64,000 nt of DNA from Thiotrichaceae bacterium (GCA_028688145.1 JAQTYU010000008.1:62001-126000); one strand, 5' to 3'. Numbered from the stretch's first letter, positions 37,506-47,720 are shown. Numbers and translations: made by a program. Notes: generated by a model not told the origin, from the letters alone.

Positions 37506-37979
37506 TTAAGGTGCTTTCGGCGAACTTTTTTGCAGGCTGTGCGCGAGCTTGTCTAAAATGCCGTTCACATATTTATGGCTTTTTTCAGCCCCAAATAATT
37601 TGGCAAGCTCCACACCTTCATTAATCACCACTCGCCACGGCACTTCGCGCGAACAATGCAATAATTCATAGCAACCCACCCATAAAATGGCGCGTTCAGT
37701 GGGGTCAAGCAGCTTGGGTTGTCGATCTAACCACGGCGTTAATGCGGTATCGAGTTGATCAATACATTTCGGAATGGCATACAACAAGGCATGAAAATAA
37801 TTTCTGTCCACGTTGCCCATGTCCATATCTTCTTCAACTTCTGCGAGAAATTGTGCTTCGATAGTTTGGACGGAATGCCCCGTGAGTTGCCATTGATACA
37901 AAGCTTGAACTAAACGTTGTCGCGCTAAACTGCGACCTTGGGTAGAAATTTTCGGGGTTGGATTTGGATTATTCATCAT
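37506..37979 (-). CDS. nusB: transcription antitermination factor NusB
   Basis: NusB binds boxA RNA with NusE (S10) in rRNA antitermination. The 157-residue protein has the start region [20 protein letters not shown], the central [15 protein letters not shown] and [19 protein letters not shown], and [21 protein letters not shown]. The start overlaps the ribH stop by four bases (ATGA), a conserved gammaproteobacterial arrangement. Confidence 0.95.
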   Translation of the reverse strand: MMNNPNPTPKISTQGRSLARQRLVQALYQWQLTGHSVQTIEAQFLAEVEEDMDMGNVDRNYFHALLYAIPKCIDQLDTALTPWLDRQPKLLDPTERAILWVGCYELLHCSREVPWRVVINEGVELAKLFGAEKSHKYVNGILDKLAHSLQKSSPKAP

Positions 37980-38446
37980 AATAATTTGCGCAGCAAACTC
38001 ACCATTTCAATTGCGGTTGCAGCAGCTTCCGCGCCTTTGTTACCCGCTTTCGTGCCCGCACGTTCAATCGCTTGATCAATGCTGTCCGTGGTCAACACCC
38101 CAAAAGCAATCGGAATTTGTTGCGCCAAAGAAACGCTGGCAATGCCTTTAGTGCATTCACTGGCAACATATTCAAAATGCGGTGTGCCGCCTCGAATCAC
38201 TGCACCCAGCGCAATAATTGCGTCGTATTTACGGCTGCTGGCTAATTGTTGCACGGTCAGCGGTAATTCAAAAGCACCGGGCACACGCACAATGCTGATA
38301 TTGCTTTCACTCACGCCATGACGGCGCAAAGTGTCCAAAGCCCCAGACAATAAGCTTTCGACAATAAAGCTGTTAAAACGAGTCACGGCGATGACATAAC
38401 GCGCATCACACGCGGTAAAATCACCTTCCAGCGTAATATAATTCAT
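37976..38446 (-). CDS. ribH: 6,7-dimethyl-8-ribityllumazine synthase
   Basis: The 156-residue enzyme forms the penultimate riboflavin intermediate from 3,4-dihydroxybutanone phosphate and the pyrimidine substrate. Motifs are [34 protein letters not shown] and [20 protein letters not shown]. It overlaps nusB by four bases and follows ribBA after 11 bases, in operon order ribBA-ribH-nusB. Confidence 0.96.
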   Translation of the reverse strand: MNYITLEGDFTACDARYVIAVTRFNSFIVESLLSGALDTLRRHGVSESNISIVRVPGAFELPLTVQQLASSRKYDAIIALGAVIRGGTPHFEYVASECTKGIASVSLAQQIPIAFGVLTTDSIDQAIERAGTKAGNKGAEAAATAIEMVSLLRKLL

Positions 38447-38457
38447 ATTTTCTGCCC

Positions 38458-39570
38458 TTATGGATTGACGTAATCAACCACTTCTAAACCAAATCCTGAA
38501 ATTGCGTGCATTTTTTTCGGCGCACTGAGCACGCGCATTTTACGAATGCCTAAATCTGCCAAAATCTGCGCCCCTAAACCATAAGTCCGTAAATCGGCAC
38601 TGACAGGATGCGCGGGTAATTCTTCGCCTTTGGATTGGCGTTCGCGGTATTTAATGCGTTCAATCAAGGCGAATGGGTCTTCGTTGGGATACAGCACCAC
38701 GACGACACCAGATTCTTCTTGGGCAATACGACGCATCGCTTCACGCAAAGGATAACCGCATTCATCATTTAACAAGGCAGGCAAATCACACAGTTTATTG
38801 CGAATATGCACCCGCACTAAACTGGCTTGATGCGGATCGACTTGCCCTTTGACCAAAGCAAAATGCAGCGCGTTATCAATACCATCTTGATAAGCAACCA
38901 ATTGGAACATGCCAAATTCGGTGGATAACTCGCATTGTGCCACCCGTTGTACAGTTTTTTCGTGTTCAATGCGGAAACGAATTAAATCGGCAATTGTGCC
39001 AATTTTTAAATTATGTTGTTTTGCAAATTGTTCCAAATCAGGACGGCGCGCCATCGTGCCATCTTCATTTAAAATTTCGACCAAAACTGAGGCTGCAGGT
39101 TCAAAGCCTGCTAAACGTGCTAAATCACAGCCCGCTTCGGTATGTCCTGCGCGTCGCAATACACCGCCAGGTTGCGCCATTAAGGGGAAAATATGCCCCG
39201 GTTGCACTAAATCTGAAGGTTTAGCGGTGCTTGAAACCGCCGTGCGGATAGTCAAAGCGCGGTCTGCGGCAGAAATACCCGTGGTGACACCTTTCGCGGC
39301 TTCAATTGAAACGGTGAAATTGGTGCCATAGGCGGCGTAATTATCACGCACCATTAAGGGCAGGCGTAATTGTTGGCAACGTTCTGGGGTTAAGGTGAGG
39401 CAAATCAAGCCGCGTGCATAACGCGCCATGAAATTGACATCTTCCGCACGCACTTGCGCGGCTGCCATAATAATATCGCCTTCGTTTTCGCGATCTTCAT
39501 CATCCATCAGGATAACCATTTTACCCTGACGCATGTCTGCGATGATTTCTTCTATGGTATTTAAGGACAT
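38458..39570 (-). CDS. ribBA: 3,4-dihydroxy-2-butanone-4-phosphate synthase with degenerate GTP-cyclohydrolase II domain
   Basis: The N-terminal half (residues 1-200) is a normal RibB domain with [28 protein letters not shown] and [13 protein letters not shown]. The C-terminal half resembles GTP cyclohydrolase II, but the zinc-ligand pattern C-x10-C-x-C is reduced to a [18 protein letters not shown] segment, and the RQEGRxIGL active-site stretch is missing. It probably makes only the RibB product, like the GCHII-like fusions known in pseudomonads. Riboflavin synthesis would then need a separate ribA elsewhere. I see no FMN riboswitch in the 39571-39700 leader. Confidence 0.9.
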   Translation of the reverse strand: MSLNTIEEIIADMRQGKMVILMDDEDRENEGDIIMAAAQVRAEDVNFMARYARGLICLTLTPERCQQLRLPLMVRDNYAAYGTNFTVSIEAAKGVTTGISAADRALTIRTAVSSTAKPSDLVQPGHIFPLMAQPGGVLRRAGHTEAGCDLARLAGFEPAASVLVEILNEDGTMARRPDLEQFAKQHNLKIGTIADLIRFRIEHEKTVQRVAQCELSTEFGMFQLVAYQDGIDNALHFALVKGQVDPHQASLVRVHIRNKLCDLPALLNDECGYPLREAMRRIAQEESGVVVVLYPNEDPFALIERIKYRERQSKGEELPAHPVSADLRTYGLGAQILADLGIRKMRVLSAPKKMHAISGFGLEVVDYVNP

Positions 39571-39654
39571 AGTGGGGATAAGGTGATGAGGGGGTTAGCA
39601 CTAAAGGAGGGCTAGTATAGCATAATCAGGTGAGGAAAATGCCAACATTCCACT

Positions 39655-39690
39655 GTGCCCCCAACCCCCTAAAGCGGGCTAAAGACAAAC
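39655..39690. repeat. C/G-run repeat, half copy D
   Basis: GTGCCCCCAACCCCCTAAAG followed by CGGGCTAAAGAC corresponds to one arm of the element at 24249; the second arm is absent. Confidence 0.6.
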
Positions 39691-39719
39691 ACTTAATCTT
39701 TCAATCTTTGAAAGCAAGT

Positions 39720-39809
39720 GTAGGGTGTATAAGGCGTAGCCGCCATACACTTTGATGATGGCGACGTTTTAAATCGCAAGGTGTATGACGCGATGCTTAT
39801 ACACCCTAC
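39720..39809. repeat. 90-bp palindrome GTAGGGTGTATAAGG type
   Basis: GTAGGGTGTATAAGGCGTAG and the inverse GCTTATACACCCTAC bound a palindrome with inner CCATACAC/GTGTATG. It lies between ribBA and the GST gene and is a non-coding dispersed-repeat candidate, with a similar GTAGGGT-type palindrome at 48898. Confidence 0.7.
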
Positions 39810-39835
39810 GTTTCACTTAGGCTTCTTTAAAAAAC

Positions 39836-40486
39836 CTACGCTCCCGCGAAATAACTGCCCCCCGCTTTAAAATGGGAAAAATAACGCGCCTTAAATTCAG
39901 GAATTACTGAAGCTTGCACGCTGGGCATCGCTAATAAACGTGCTGACCATGCCGCCATTTTTGGCAAACTGCTTAAAGAGTTTTCTGGAGCAGCTTGATC
40001 CAAAAGTGCTAAGCGCATGAATAAAGGCGCGAAAGCCACATCCACCAAGCAAAATTCATAGCCATCAAAATGGGCGACTTCATTTAAATGCACTTCTAAC
40101 TTGGCTAATTCTTGCTGCAAAACTGCGCGTTGTTTGGTGTATTCTTCCGCTGTTTTTGCCAAACTGGCGGCATATTGCACGCCCAGCAGAAAAGAAGAAA
40201 ACTCCACATAAGCACGGTGTTTGGCGCGGGCTAAGGCAGAGTCGGGGTGTAAACTGGGGGGATAAGATTCATTCAGAAACTCACAAATCACTGCGGACTC
40301 AAATAAAACTTCGCCATTCCAACGCAATAAAGGCACTTTTCCCGTCGGCGAAATTTCCAAAAACCAAGCGGGTGGTTGTTGCAAGTCAATATATTGAATG
40401 GCAAAAGGAATCTGTTTTTCACGCAACATAATCACCGCCCGTTGCACAAAAGGGCATAGATCAAAACTAATCAGTTCAATTTCCAT
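39836..40486 (-). CDS. glutathione S-transferase family protein
   Basis: The 216-residue protein has a thioredoxin-like N-terminal domain with CPFVQR (the Cys-type active site seen in DHAR/Omega/CLIC-like GSTs), SPTGKVPLLRWNGEVLFESA, and the helical C-terminal domain with LVDVAFAPLFMRL. It probably reduces or conjugates glutathione adducts. It is monocistronic between a palindromic repeat and MITE-like copy 3. Confidence 0.88.
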   Translation of the reverse strand: MEIELISFDLCPFVQRAVIMLREKQIPFAIQYIDLQQPPAWFLEISPTGKVPLLRWNGEVLFESAVICEFLNESYPPSLHPDSALARAKHRAYVEFSSFLLGVQYAASLAKTAEEYTKQRAVLQQELAKLEVHLNEVAHFDGYEFCLVDVAFAPLFMRLALLDQAAPENSLSSLPKMAAWSARLLAMPSVQASVIPEFKARYFSHFKAGGSYFAGA

Positions 40487-40516
40487 GATACCTATCTCTT
40501 TGGTAGTCTAAAGTGA

Positions 40517-40760
40517 TAACGTCAGTTCGGGATAAGAAAGAGCTGAAAGTTTAATAAATATCGCTTGTTAAAGAAGTTTGTCTCGCTCCAGCGTTGGAAT
40601 GACTACCTCGTCGCTCCAGCGGCGAGGATTTTACAAGCCTCTACCGTACATCGATTCAACTGCGTCATGCCTAGAGTTATCACCTTTCTTGGTGGAATAC
40701 GCTACGCTATTCCACCCTACGACTAAATTTTCTACTCTTTCTTATCCCGAACTCAGGTTA
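40517..40760. mobile_element. MITE-like repeat (family 1), copy 3, inverted, with direct repeats at its ends
   Basis: CAGTTCGGGATAAG at the left and CTTATCCCGAACTCAGGTTA at the right bound the element. Its inner GTAGGGTGGAATAGC and CTCCAGCGTTGGAATGACTA blocks run opposite to copies 1 and 2, and one arm is shortened. TAAAGTGATA occurs on both sides (40509-40518 and 40759-40768), a likely target duplication. It fills most of the 40487-40855 gap. Confidence 0.85.
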
Positions 40761-40855
40761 AAGTGATAGTGTAGCTTTTTTCTGAGCGATTTGTTGGATA
40801 ATGCCTTGTACAATGGCGTGAGCGTTTAGAACTTATCTAATTGAAACTAAAGGCT

Positions 40856-42442
40856 TTAGCAAAGATAGCCGTTGGAAAGTACTTGCTTGCTTAGCCGTGG
40901 TTTTGAAGCTTCATGTTCTTCGAGTTCGTGAATCGCTAATTCCATATCGGCAATCAATTTGCTTAATTTATCCCGCGTCACCACTTGTTGCACCACAATC
41001 CGCAAAACCTGTACCCCCGCATCTGGCGCAATCACTTGTTCTGGCGAGAGTTTAGGCAAGACATAAGCAGGCACAACCCAACCATGTTGCCGTAATTGGT
41101 CTGACAAGTTGGTCAAATCCCAATTATTAGGCTTTATCGATTCATCTGCCCAAGTCAGCACGATGATGGGGAGATATTCAAATTCACTGATATTTTTCAA
41201 ATGCGTTGAAAGTAAAGCACTTTGGCTGAGCGCGTCCACAAAATACGCGGTATTGCTGAGGCAATTATTAATAATCTGTTGATAACCCACGCGCCCAAAA
41301 CTCAAAAAATTATAATATTGCATGAGAATCATGTTTGATCCTCTCGAGAAATTGACGGTGTAGTCAATAAAGCTGCCGCCCAGATAAGTAATGTTGTATA
41401 TCAAAGCGGGGTCAACCACATCCTTATCCCGAAAAATCACTGAACCCATGCCGGGGAAGGTCATACCAAACTTGTGGTTTGAGGTATTGATTGAGCGCAC
41501 GCGCTTGGTTTCATTAAATCGATAACGTATTTTTTCGCCATTGAGTGAAAACAAGGTGACAAATCCGCCCGATGCTGCATCGACGTGAATCGGAATATCA
41601 AGCTTAAGTGCCTGACTTGCAGGTTTACAACAGTAGCTTTCCAGTGCTTCATCAATACTCAAAGTGTCATCGCAGACACCCGCAAAAGTCGTTCCTATCA
41701 CTGTGCCGACACACATCACCAATTCACCAAGGGTTCTATCTCCTTGCGGGTGCAAATAGCGCAGCGATTCGCGGATAGTTTTTGCGTAAACTGAATTTTC
41801 GTCATCAATGCGCGTGTTTAGAATTTTCTGAACATCTTCCCCATTGATAGCGTAGGGAGCTTCATTCAGTTCTATATATAAAGCGGTCGCCCCATAATAA
41901 TTACAAAATTTATCCCAACACCCATGCACATGTGCACTCATCAATACCACAGGTCTATCCTGCGGGTCTGCTTTACCCTCAAACAGATTGTTTTGATTAT
42001 TCCGAGTCCAACGATATTTGTGCGCAATCAAGCCCAACATAATCGCCTCAGATGAACCAATGGTTGCCGTTCCATAAAAACCCGTAGCAGTGTCTGGATT
42101 TTCATCGCCAGGCGCAAACGTCGTTCCAAATTCTTTAGCCAGCATCCACGTACAGCGTTTTTCCGCAATATTGGAAGCGGGATATTCCGTGTGATCAATA
42201 AAGTTTTTCTTGATGTTTTCCATCACTAACTTTTCGCCCCACGGGTCGGTGTAGGCTTCATTGCAAAAACTGGCTAAATTTAATCCCGCATTGGCATCCA
42301 ACAATAATTCATTGGTGATTAATTCATAAACGGAATCCGAGGGCATGGGATTATGAGGGATTTCTGATTTTGGCGTGAGTTGTGTCGCCTCTACACGCGC
42401 ATAAACAGGCAGCAGGAAATCTAAATTTTTTTCAGTTGTCAT
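40856..42442 (-). CDS. gadB: glutamate decarboxylase (PLP)
   Basis: The 528-residue group II PLP decarboxylase converts glutamate to GABA. The PLP lysine is in TSNHKFGMTFPGMG. IHVDAASGGFV is the cofactor-binding block with the conserved Asp. GTATIGSSEAIMLGLIAHK is the substrate-domain segment of GadA/GadB. It is about 60 residues longer than E. coli GadB, partly at the N-terminus. No glutamate/GABA antiporter (gadC) is adjacent, so an acid-resistance role is not certain. The 42443-42957 upstream gap is AT-rich with no gene I can see. Confidence 0.92.
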   Translation of the reverse strand: MTTEKNLDFLLPVYARVEATQLTPKSEIPHNPMPSDSVYELITNELLLDANAGLNLASFCNEAYTDPWGEKLVMENIKKNFIDHTEYPASNIAEKRCTWMLAKEFGTTFAPGDENPDTATGFYGTATIGSSEAIMLGLIAHKYRWTRNNQNNLFEGKADPQDRPVVLMSAHVHGCWDKFCNYYGATALYIELNEAPYAINGEDVQKILNTRIDDENSVYAKTIRESLRYLHPQGDRTLGELVMCVGTVIGTTFAGVCDDTLSIDEALESYCCKPASQALKLDIPIHVDAASGGFVTLFSLNGEKIRYRFNETKRVRSINTSNHKFGMTFPGMGSVIFRDKDVVDPALIYNITYLGGSFIDYTVNFSRGSNMILMQYYNFLSFGRVGYQQIINNCLSNTAYFVDALSQSALLSTHLKNISEFEYLPIIVLTWADESIKPNNWDLTNLSDQLRQHGWVVPAYVLPKLSPEQVIAPDAGVQVLRIVVQQVVTRDKLSKLIADMELAIHELEEHEASKPRLSKQVLSNGYLC

Positions 42443-42957
42443 TTATTTTATATCCTTTAGTGGGAATTAAATTATTATTCTTAGCAAGATATGCCATATA
42501 ACTAATTATTTTTTTAGATAAATAATATCTTTATACACATTTTATAAATATAAAAAATATCTATGTATGGCGCAAGCTATCAAATCTTGACTGCGGATAA
42601 TTCGTACTACGATAAAATTTTTAACCAGGAAATTATTTTCCTAGTTTTTTAAAACTGTTCGGATTCTAACACAATTATTTTAAAGCTGTTTTTTATAATC
42701 GGCTCATGCTTGCTCGCAATGATGGCTATTGAGAATGCCGCTGTCTACTTTTGTGCTTGTATTAATAATTTTTTATTTTTTATAAATCACAACTCTAAAA
42801 CCTAGCTCTAGCCAGTGTTTATGAGCTTGTTGGAAAAATTATTTATTTTTCTTTAAGTTAAATAAAAATTTCCGCATTAAATGCCTTGCCTTTCTAAATT
42901 ATAAGGTTCATGATGAAGCTGTAGTTTCGATTTTAACAACAATATCTGGAGAAACGT

Positions 42958-43167
42958 ATGAATCACGACCAAAATAAAAAACCTGTAGATGCTGCTAAAC
43001 ATTCTGACGCTGCAAAGCATACTGAAGTTAAACACACCGATACTGTGAAGCACACCGAAGTTAAACACACCGAACCTGCAAAGCATACTGATGTAAAACA
43101 TATAGATGCAAAGCACACTGATGCGAAACATGCTGATGCAAAGCATACTGGTTCTGCAAAGTCTTAA
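42958..43167 (+). CDS. small KH-repeat protein (69 aa)
   Basis: A good GGAG box precedes the ATG. The protein lacks a signal peptide and is made of about ten KH dipeptides spaced by Thr, Asp, Glu, Val and Ala, for example AAKHTEVKHTDTVKHTEVKH. Its abundant His and Lys make metal or nucleic-acid binding plausible. Composition resembles the exported His/Lys-rich protein at 6247-6615, though without signal peptide. No family is recognised. A terminator follows at 43241-43295. Confidence 0.65.
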   Translation: MNHDQNKKPVDAAKHSDAAKHTEVKHTDTVKHTEVKHTEPAKHTDVKHIDAKHTDAKHADAKHTGSAKS

Positions 43168-43240
43168 GTTATTATACAAGCCATTGTATGATTGCTAGTA
43201 TAAAAAGTGTTTTGAGAGTTAAGATTTAACAACCCTTTAT

Positions 43241-43295
43241 CCGTTAAAGGAATTGCTCACTTGCCTTTGTTATTTAAGGACTTTAACGGCTTTTT
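43241..43295 (+). terminator. hairpin terminator after the KH-repeat gene
   Basis: CCGTTAAAG pairs with CTTTAACGG across a longer loop, followed by CTTTTTC. The remaining 43300-43640 stretch is AT-rich and shows no gene. Confidence 0.6.
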
Positions 43296-43644
43296 CGTGT
43301 TAATTGTTACACTTTATCGAATAACTGATTAAATATGATTTTTTAATAAGTTATTTTGTTTTATTTTAATAATGCTTATTATGTTGTTTGTTTTGGGGCA
43401 TATTAAATTATATTTAAATGTATTTTAGTGAAAAAATAATAAAATCTAGTCTTATTTCAAATTTATAGTATGGCAGAGCTAAGTCTGTATACTCTAAACG
43501 CGCTCTATCCAAACTCATCCATACTTTAGCCGCCTTCTTTCCTAAGCTTCTCACCGTCAAAAAACCATTAGTGAGGGTTTGTATTAGAATTACTAGGTGC
43601 GGCTTTTGAATCCCCAGCCTCCTTATTCAAGGGAGGTGTCTGTC

Positions 43645-44781
43645 TCAATCCAAAGTTTCCCGATAACGTAACATCCCAAGCAGAATTACCGCCAGCATAA
43701 ACACGGCAATCGGCAATAAATGTTGCGCACTTTCAGCCCAAGCATTTCCCTTTAGTAAAATTCCCCGAATTAAACGTAAAAAATGCGTCAGCGGTAACAC
43801 ATTGCCAATATGTTGCGCCCATGTCGGCATTCCGCGAAATGGAAACATGAAACCTGAAAGCAAAATCGACGGTAGAAAAAAGAAAAATGCCATCTGCATG
43901 GCTTGTAATTGGTTTTTTGCCACCGTAGAAAACATAATGCCCACCGAAAGATTGGCGGCAATAAACACAAAGCTCACGGCTAATAACAAAGGAATACTTC
44001 CCAAAATCGGCACATGAAAGATTTGTGCAGCCGCCAACAAAATCAGCGCGACTTGAATATAACCCACGAAAATATAAGGCACGATTTTCCCGAGCATCAC
44101 TTCTAAAGGACGTGCAGGTGTTGCTAGCAAACTTTCCATCGTGCCGCGTTCGCGTTCTCGGGTAATTGCCAAGGCGGTAATCATCACCATAGTCATGGTT
44201 AAAACCACGCCCATTAAACCCGGCACAATATTGTATTGGGTGATGCCCTCGGGGTTATAAGCGCGGTGTACACGCAGTTCGACAGCGGGAGCTTGGCTAA
44301 TTAAATAGCTTAAATTGCCGCGCAGTTCACGGTCTAATACGTTTTGCATGATTTGGGTGATTGCCCCGAGCGCGTTACTGGTGGCGGCGGGGTCAGTGGC
44401 ATCGGCTTCGAGTAACACAGCAGGATGTTCGCCGCGCACCAAATCACGGGCAAAGTTAGCAGGAATGCTCAAAGCGAATTGAATTTCTCCCGTGGCAAGC
44501 AGTTGCTTTATTTCTGCTTCGTTATCAACCAGATGGGTAAATTTAAAATAAGCACTGTTTTCTAAGGCATGAGTAATCGTGCGCGAATACACGCTGTGGT
44601 CAGCAATTAATAAGGCAGTCGGCAAGGCTTTGGGGTCAGAATTAATGGCGAAACCAAATAAAGTCAGTTGTAACAAAGGAATACCGATAATCATCCCGAA
44701 AGTTAAACGGTCGCGGCGCATTTGAATAAATTCTTTCACCACCACCGCCCACCAACGGTAAAGCGAGAAATTGAGTAGCAT
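43645..44781 (-). CDS. ABC-2 type transporter permease
   Basis: The 378-residue inner-membrane protein has one N-terminal membrane helix after VVVKEFIQMRRDRLTFGM, a large periplasmic domain of about 150 residues, and five C-terminal helices with the ABC-2 signature ITRERERGTMESLLATPARP. This is the YhhJ/YbhR type. No ATPase or membrane-fusion protein gene lies beside it in the window, so its partner genes must be upstream of a 427-base gap (44782-45208, no gene evident) or elsewhere. It may export drugs, lipids or polysaccharide. Confidence 0.9.
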   Translation of the reverse strand: MLLNFSLYRWWAVVVKEFIQMRRDRLTFGMIIGIPLLQLTLFGFAINSDPKALPTALLIADHSVYSRTITHALENSAYFKFTHLVDNEAEIKQLLATGEIQFALSIPANFARDLVRGEHPAVLLEADATDPAATSNALGAITQIMQNVLDRELRGNLSYLISQAPAVELRVHRAYNPEGITQYNIVPGLMGVVLTMTMVMITALAITRERERGTMESLLATPARPLEVMLGKIVPYIFVGYIQVALILLAAAQIFHVPILGSIPLLLAVSFVFIAANLSVGIMFSTVAKNQLQAMQMAFFFFLPSILLSGFMFPFRGMPTWAQHIGNVLPLTHFLRLIRGILLKGNAWAESAQHLLPIAVFMLAVILLGMLRYRETLD

Positions 44782-45208
44782 CGTAAGTTCCTAAGATTGA
44801 AATTAAAATTTAAAAGGCTGACCCGCAAGCATTCGTAGAATTAACCTACTACAATTAACGGAATAGTGCCATTTTCTTGAATTTTAGAAATTGAACAGGC
44901 AATCGCTTTTTCCATAAGTAGAAAACTGTGTCTACCTAATTTAAGCTTTAAAAAGCTATACCAAACTGTACTAACACTGTGCATAATAAGGCAGTTCCTG
45001 TTATCGTGAAGTACCACCACCAAATCCTGTTCACGAAAGCAACAATTCTGCGACTATTCAGGCGAGTGTTGTATAAAACGCCCCTATTTAAATGCTTAAG
45101 CGCAATGCCGACCGTTTAAAATAATTCATTTATTAAAGACTGTTCACATCAATAATTATAATCAATGCGCGGTGTGGCACAGTAAAACAGAGAGAAAAGG
45201 AAATAATT

Positions 45209-46120
45209 TTGTCTATTCAAAAGTCGAATGCCAAAATCGGAGTGTACGTTGATGTCGCCAATATTAATCGGAACGGCGGCTATGGAATGCACTATGATGT
45301 ATTACGCGAATTTGCCTGCCGTGACGGCGCAGAAGCAATTAGGCTCAATGCCTATGTCAGCTTTGACATCGAACGCGCCCGTGAAGATTTAGCCTATCGC
45401 AAAGGCATCAACGGCTATTTTTCAGTATTGCGAGAATACGGCTTTAAAGTCATTCAAAAGAATGTGAAATGGTATGAAGACGACAAGGGTAATCGCTATG
45501 GCAAAGCGAATGCTGATTTAGATATGGCAGTCGATGCTTTATTGCAATCTCAAAATTTAGAACGGGTGTTATTAGTCACAGGCGATGGCGACTTTGTGCA
45601 AGTGGTACGCGCTTTACAAAATTTTGGTTGTCGTGTCGAAATTATTGCCTTTGAAAATATTTCTTCTGAACTCAAGCGCGAAGCCGATATGTTCTTATCG
45701 GGTTATTTAATTCCCAGTTTATTGCCTGTCAAACGTGAATATGCAGGCGTTTGGGGTGAAGTCGGCTCAATTGTGCGTGGTTATTGCTCGCATTATTATG
45801 AAGATCGCGGCTTTGGTTTTATGCGTTACATGGATAAAATCGCGCCCGGTTTATGGATTACCGACTCCCGCAATGATGATTCTCCTTACAGTTCCGCATT
45901 TTTCCACAGCTCCAACCTGCCCGAAGAAGTCAACACTGGTAATTTACCCAGCCGCGACTTTATTTTCGAGTTTAGATTAGAAGAATCCAAAACCAATAAT
46001 AAAGACCCTGTCGCCACCAATATTCGCTTGGTGGGAATGCCCGAACGTGGGGAACGTTCACCCAGTAACTCTCCCGCCCCTCCCAGCCCAACCTCCCTAC
46101 TGTATAGTAACAACGGTTAA
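45209..46120 (+). CDS. NYN-domain (PIN-like) protein fused to a cold-shock-like domain
   Basis: The 303-residue protein uses a TTG start with an AAAAGGAAA box. Residues about 8-170 are a LabA/DUF88-type NYN domain: VYVDVANI, the DLDMAVDAL helix and VTGDGDFVQVVRAL supply the acidic metal site of this nuclease fold. Residues about 180-285 resemble a cold-shock domain, with YEDRGFGFMRY in the RNP1 place and SAFFHSSNLPEE in the RNP2 place, followed by ATNIRLVG. The final 20 residues are Pro/Ser-rich. It probably cuts or binds RNA. The CSD reading is my inference from motifs; the NYN domain is firm. Confidence 0.85.
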   Translation: MSIQKSNAKIGVYVDVANINRNGGYGMHYDVLREFACRDGAEAIRLNAYVSFDIERAREDLAYRKGINGYFSVLREYGFKVIQKNVKWYEDDKGNRYGKANADLDMAVDALLQSQNLERVLLVTGDGDFVQVVRALQNFGCRVEIIAFENISSELKREADMFLSGYLIPSLLPVKREYAGVWGEVGSIVRGYCSHYYEDRGFGFMRYMDKIAPGLWITDSRNDDSPYSSAFFHSSNLPEEVNTGNLPSRDFIFEFRLEESKTNNKDPVATNIRLVGMPERGERSPSNSPAPPSPTSLLYSNNG

Positions 46121-46339
46121 TTAACTTTTAATATGGGTAACAGTCTTTAAAAAACTGTTATCTATCCTGATATAAATTAGATAAAACCCCGCTGCCCTCT
46201 GATCAATCGAATAAGCCTGTACGTTGGCGAAAAACCAACGTATGGAGACTATCCAAAGGAGAAGCCTTGAGCGTTTATTCACCGCAACAAAAAGGCTATC
46301 CAAAATAACAATATTTTCACAACTGCGAGCGAACCTACT

Positions 46340-47680
46340 ATGAGCTTAATGATTCAACGTCTCACCACCACGCAAACTGATTTCTGGCAAAGATTAGAAC
46401 AATTGTTGGCGTGGCATTCGGTTGCTGATGAGCAAGTCATGCAAACCGTGCGTGAAATCCTGAACAATGTACGCACCCAAGGCGATGCTGCCGTTTTGGA
46501 ATACACTTGTCGTTTTGACCGCCGTCAGGTGCAAAATATTGAAGAATTAATGATTCCCGAACATCGCTTACAACAAGCCTTGATGAGCATTGATAAAAAT
46601 CAACGCACTGCTTTAGAAAAAGCGGCTGAGCGGATACGTGATTATCACCAACGCCAAAAACAAGATTCTTGGCAATATATGGAAGCCGATGGCACAGTCT
46701 TGGGGCAAAAAATCACCCCATTGGATCGTGTGGGTTTATACGTGCCAGGCGGCAAAGCAGCTTATCCTTCTTCCGTATTAATGAATGCTTTGCCTGCGAA
46801 AGTCGCGGGAGTTGAAGAAATTGTGATGGTCGTGCCCACGCCTGATAATGTGCTCAACGATTTAGTCTTAGCGGCAGCAGCGGTGGCAGGAGTCACGAAA
46901 GTCTTCACTGTCGGTGGCGCACAGGCGATTGCCGCGTTGGCGTATGGCACACAAAGCATTCCCAAAGTCGATAAAATCGTAGGTCCTGGCAATATTTACG
47001 TTGCCACCGCAAAAAGCATGGTCTTTGGCACGGTGGGAATAGACATGATTGCAGGTCCTTCGGAAATTTTGGTGGTCTGCGATGGTCAAACTGATCCTGA
47101 TTGGATTGCGATGGATTTATTTTCTCAGGCAGAACACGACGAACAAGCCCAATCGATTTTACTCAGCCCCGATGCCAATTTTTTAGACGCGGTACAACAA
47201 AGCATGGAACGCTTGATTGAACAAATGCCCCGTGCTGAAATTATCCGCACTTCGTTGCAAACACGCGGTGCGTTTATTCAAGTCAACGATTTAGCCGAAG
47301 CGGTGGACGTGGCGAACTTTATCGCGCCTGAACATTTGGAATTATCGGTTGCTGACCCCCAAGCTTTACTCGGAAAAATTCGCCATGCAGGCGCGATTTT
47401 TATGGGGCGTTATACCGCAGAAGCTTTGGGCGATTATTGTGCAGGCCCAAATCATGTTTTACCTACTTCACGCACCGCACGTTTTTCTTCACCTTTGGGC
47501 GTTTATGATTTCCAAAAGCGTTCTTCACTGATTTTCTGTTCCGAACAAGGGGCTAGCACTTTAGGTAAAATCGCTTCGACATTGGCACATGGTGAAGGTT
47601 TAACCGCCCATGCGCGTTCCGCCGAATATCGCATGGTGCAAAGTTTCTTAGAAGCTGGGGAAATCCCCCCTGTGGCATAG
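46340..47680 (+). CDS. hisD: histidinol dehydrogenase
   Basis: The 446-residue zinc enzyme oxidises L-histidinol to histidine. Signatures are [44 protein letters not shown]-like ([16 protein letters not shown]) and [20 protein letters not shown] with the zinc His. Other his genes are not adjacent in the window; in many gammaproteobacteria hisG lies upstream, but here only a 219-base gap without a gene precedes it. It ends just before a C/G palindrome near 47721. Confidence 0.95.
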   Translation: MSLMIQRLTTTQTDFWQRLEQLLAWHSVADEQVMQTVREILNNVRTQGDAAVLEYTCRFDRRQVQNIEELMIPEHRLQQALMSIDKNQRTALEKAAERIRDYHQRQKQDSWQYMEADGTVLGQKITPLDRVGLYVPGGKAAYPSSVLMNALPAKVAGVEEIVMVVPTPDNVLNDLVLAAAAVAGVTKVFTVGGAQAIAALAYGTQSIPKVDKIVGPGNIYVATAKSMVFGTVGIDMIAGPSEILVVCDGQTDPDWIAMDLFSQAEHDEQAQSILLSPDANFLDAVQQSMERLIEQMPRAEIIRTSLQTRGAFIQVNDLAEAVDVANFIAPEHLELSVADPQALLGKIRHAGAIFMGRYTAEALGDYCAGPNHVLPTSRTARFSSPLGVYDFQKRSSLIFCSEQGASTLGKIASTLAHGEGLTAHARSAEYRMVQSFLEAGEIPPVA

Positions 47681-47720
47681 TTAAATTTTTAAGAGTTTTG
47701 AGTTTCCGCGCTGTTGACCT

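Noticed and set aside
39571-39700. FMN riboswitch upstream of ribBA
   Set aside because: The AGGG...GCGG conserved core of the RFN element is absent; only repeats are found.
42877-43179. Minus-strand Cys/Ile/Met-rich frame opposite the KH-repeat gene
   Set aside because: It is the reverse reading of the KH repeats; only the plus-strand frame has a good GGAG box.
44841-45023. 60-codon minus-strand frame before the NYN gene
   Set aside because: No start signal or family pattern; the region appears to be a plain gap.
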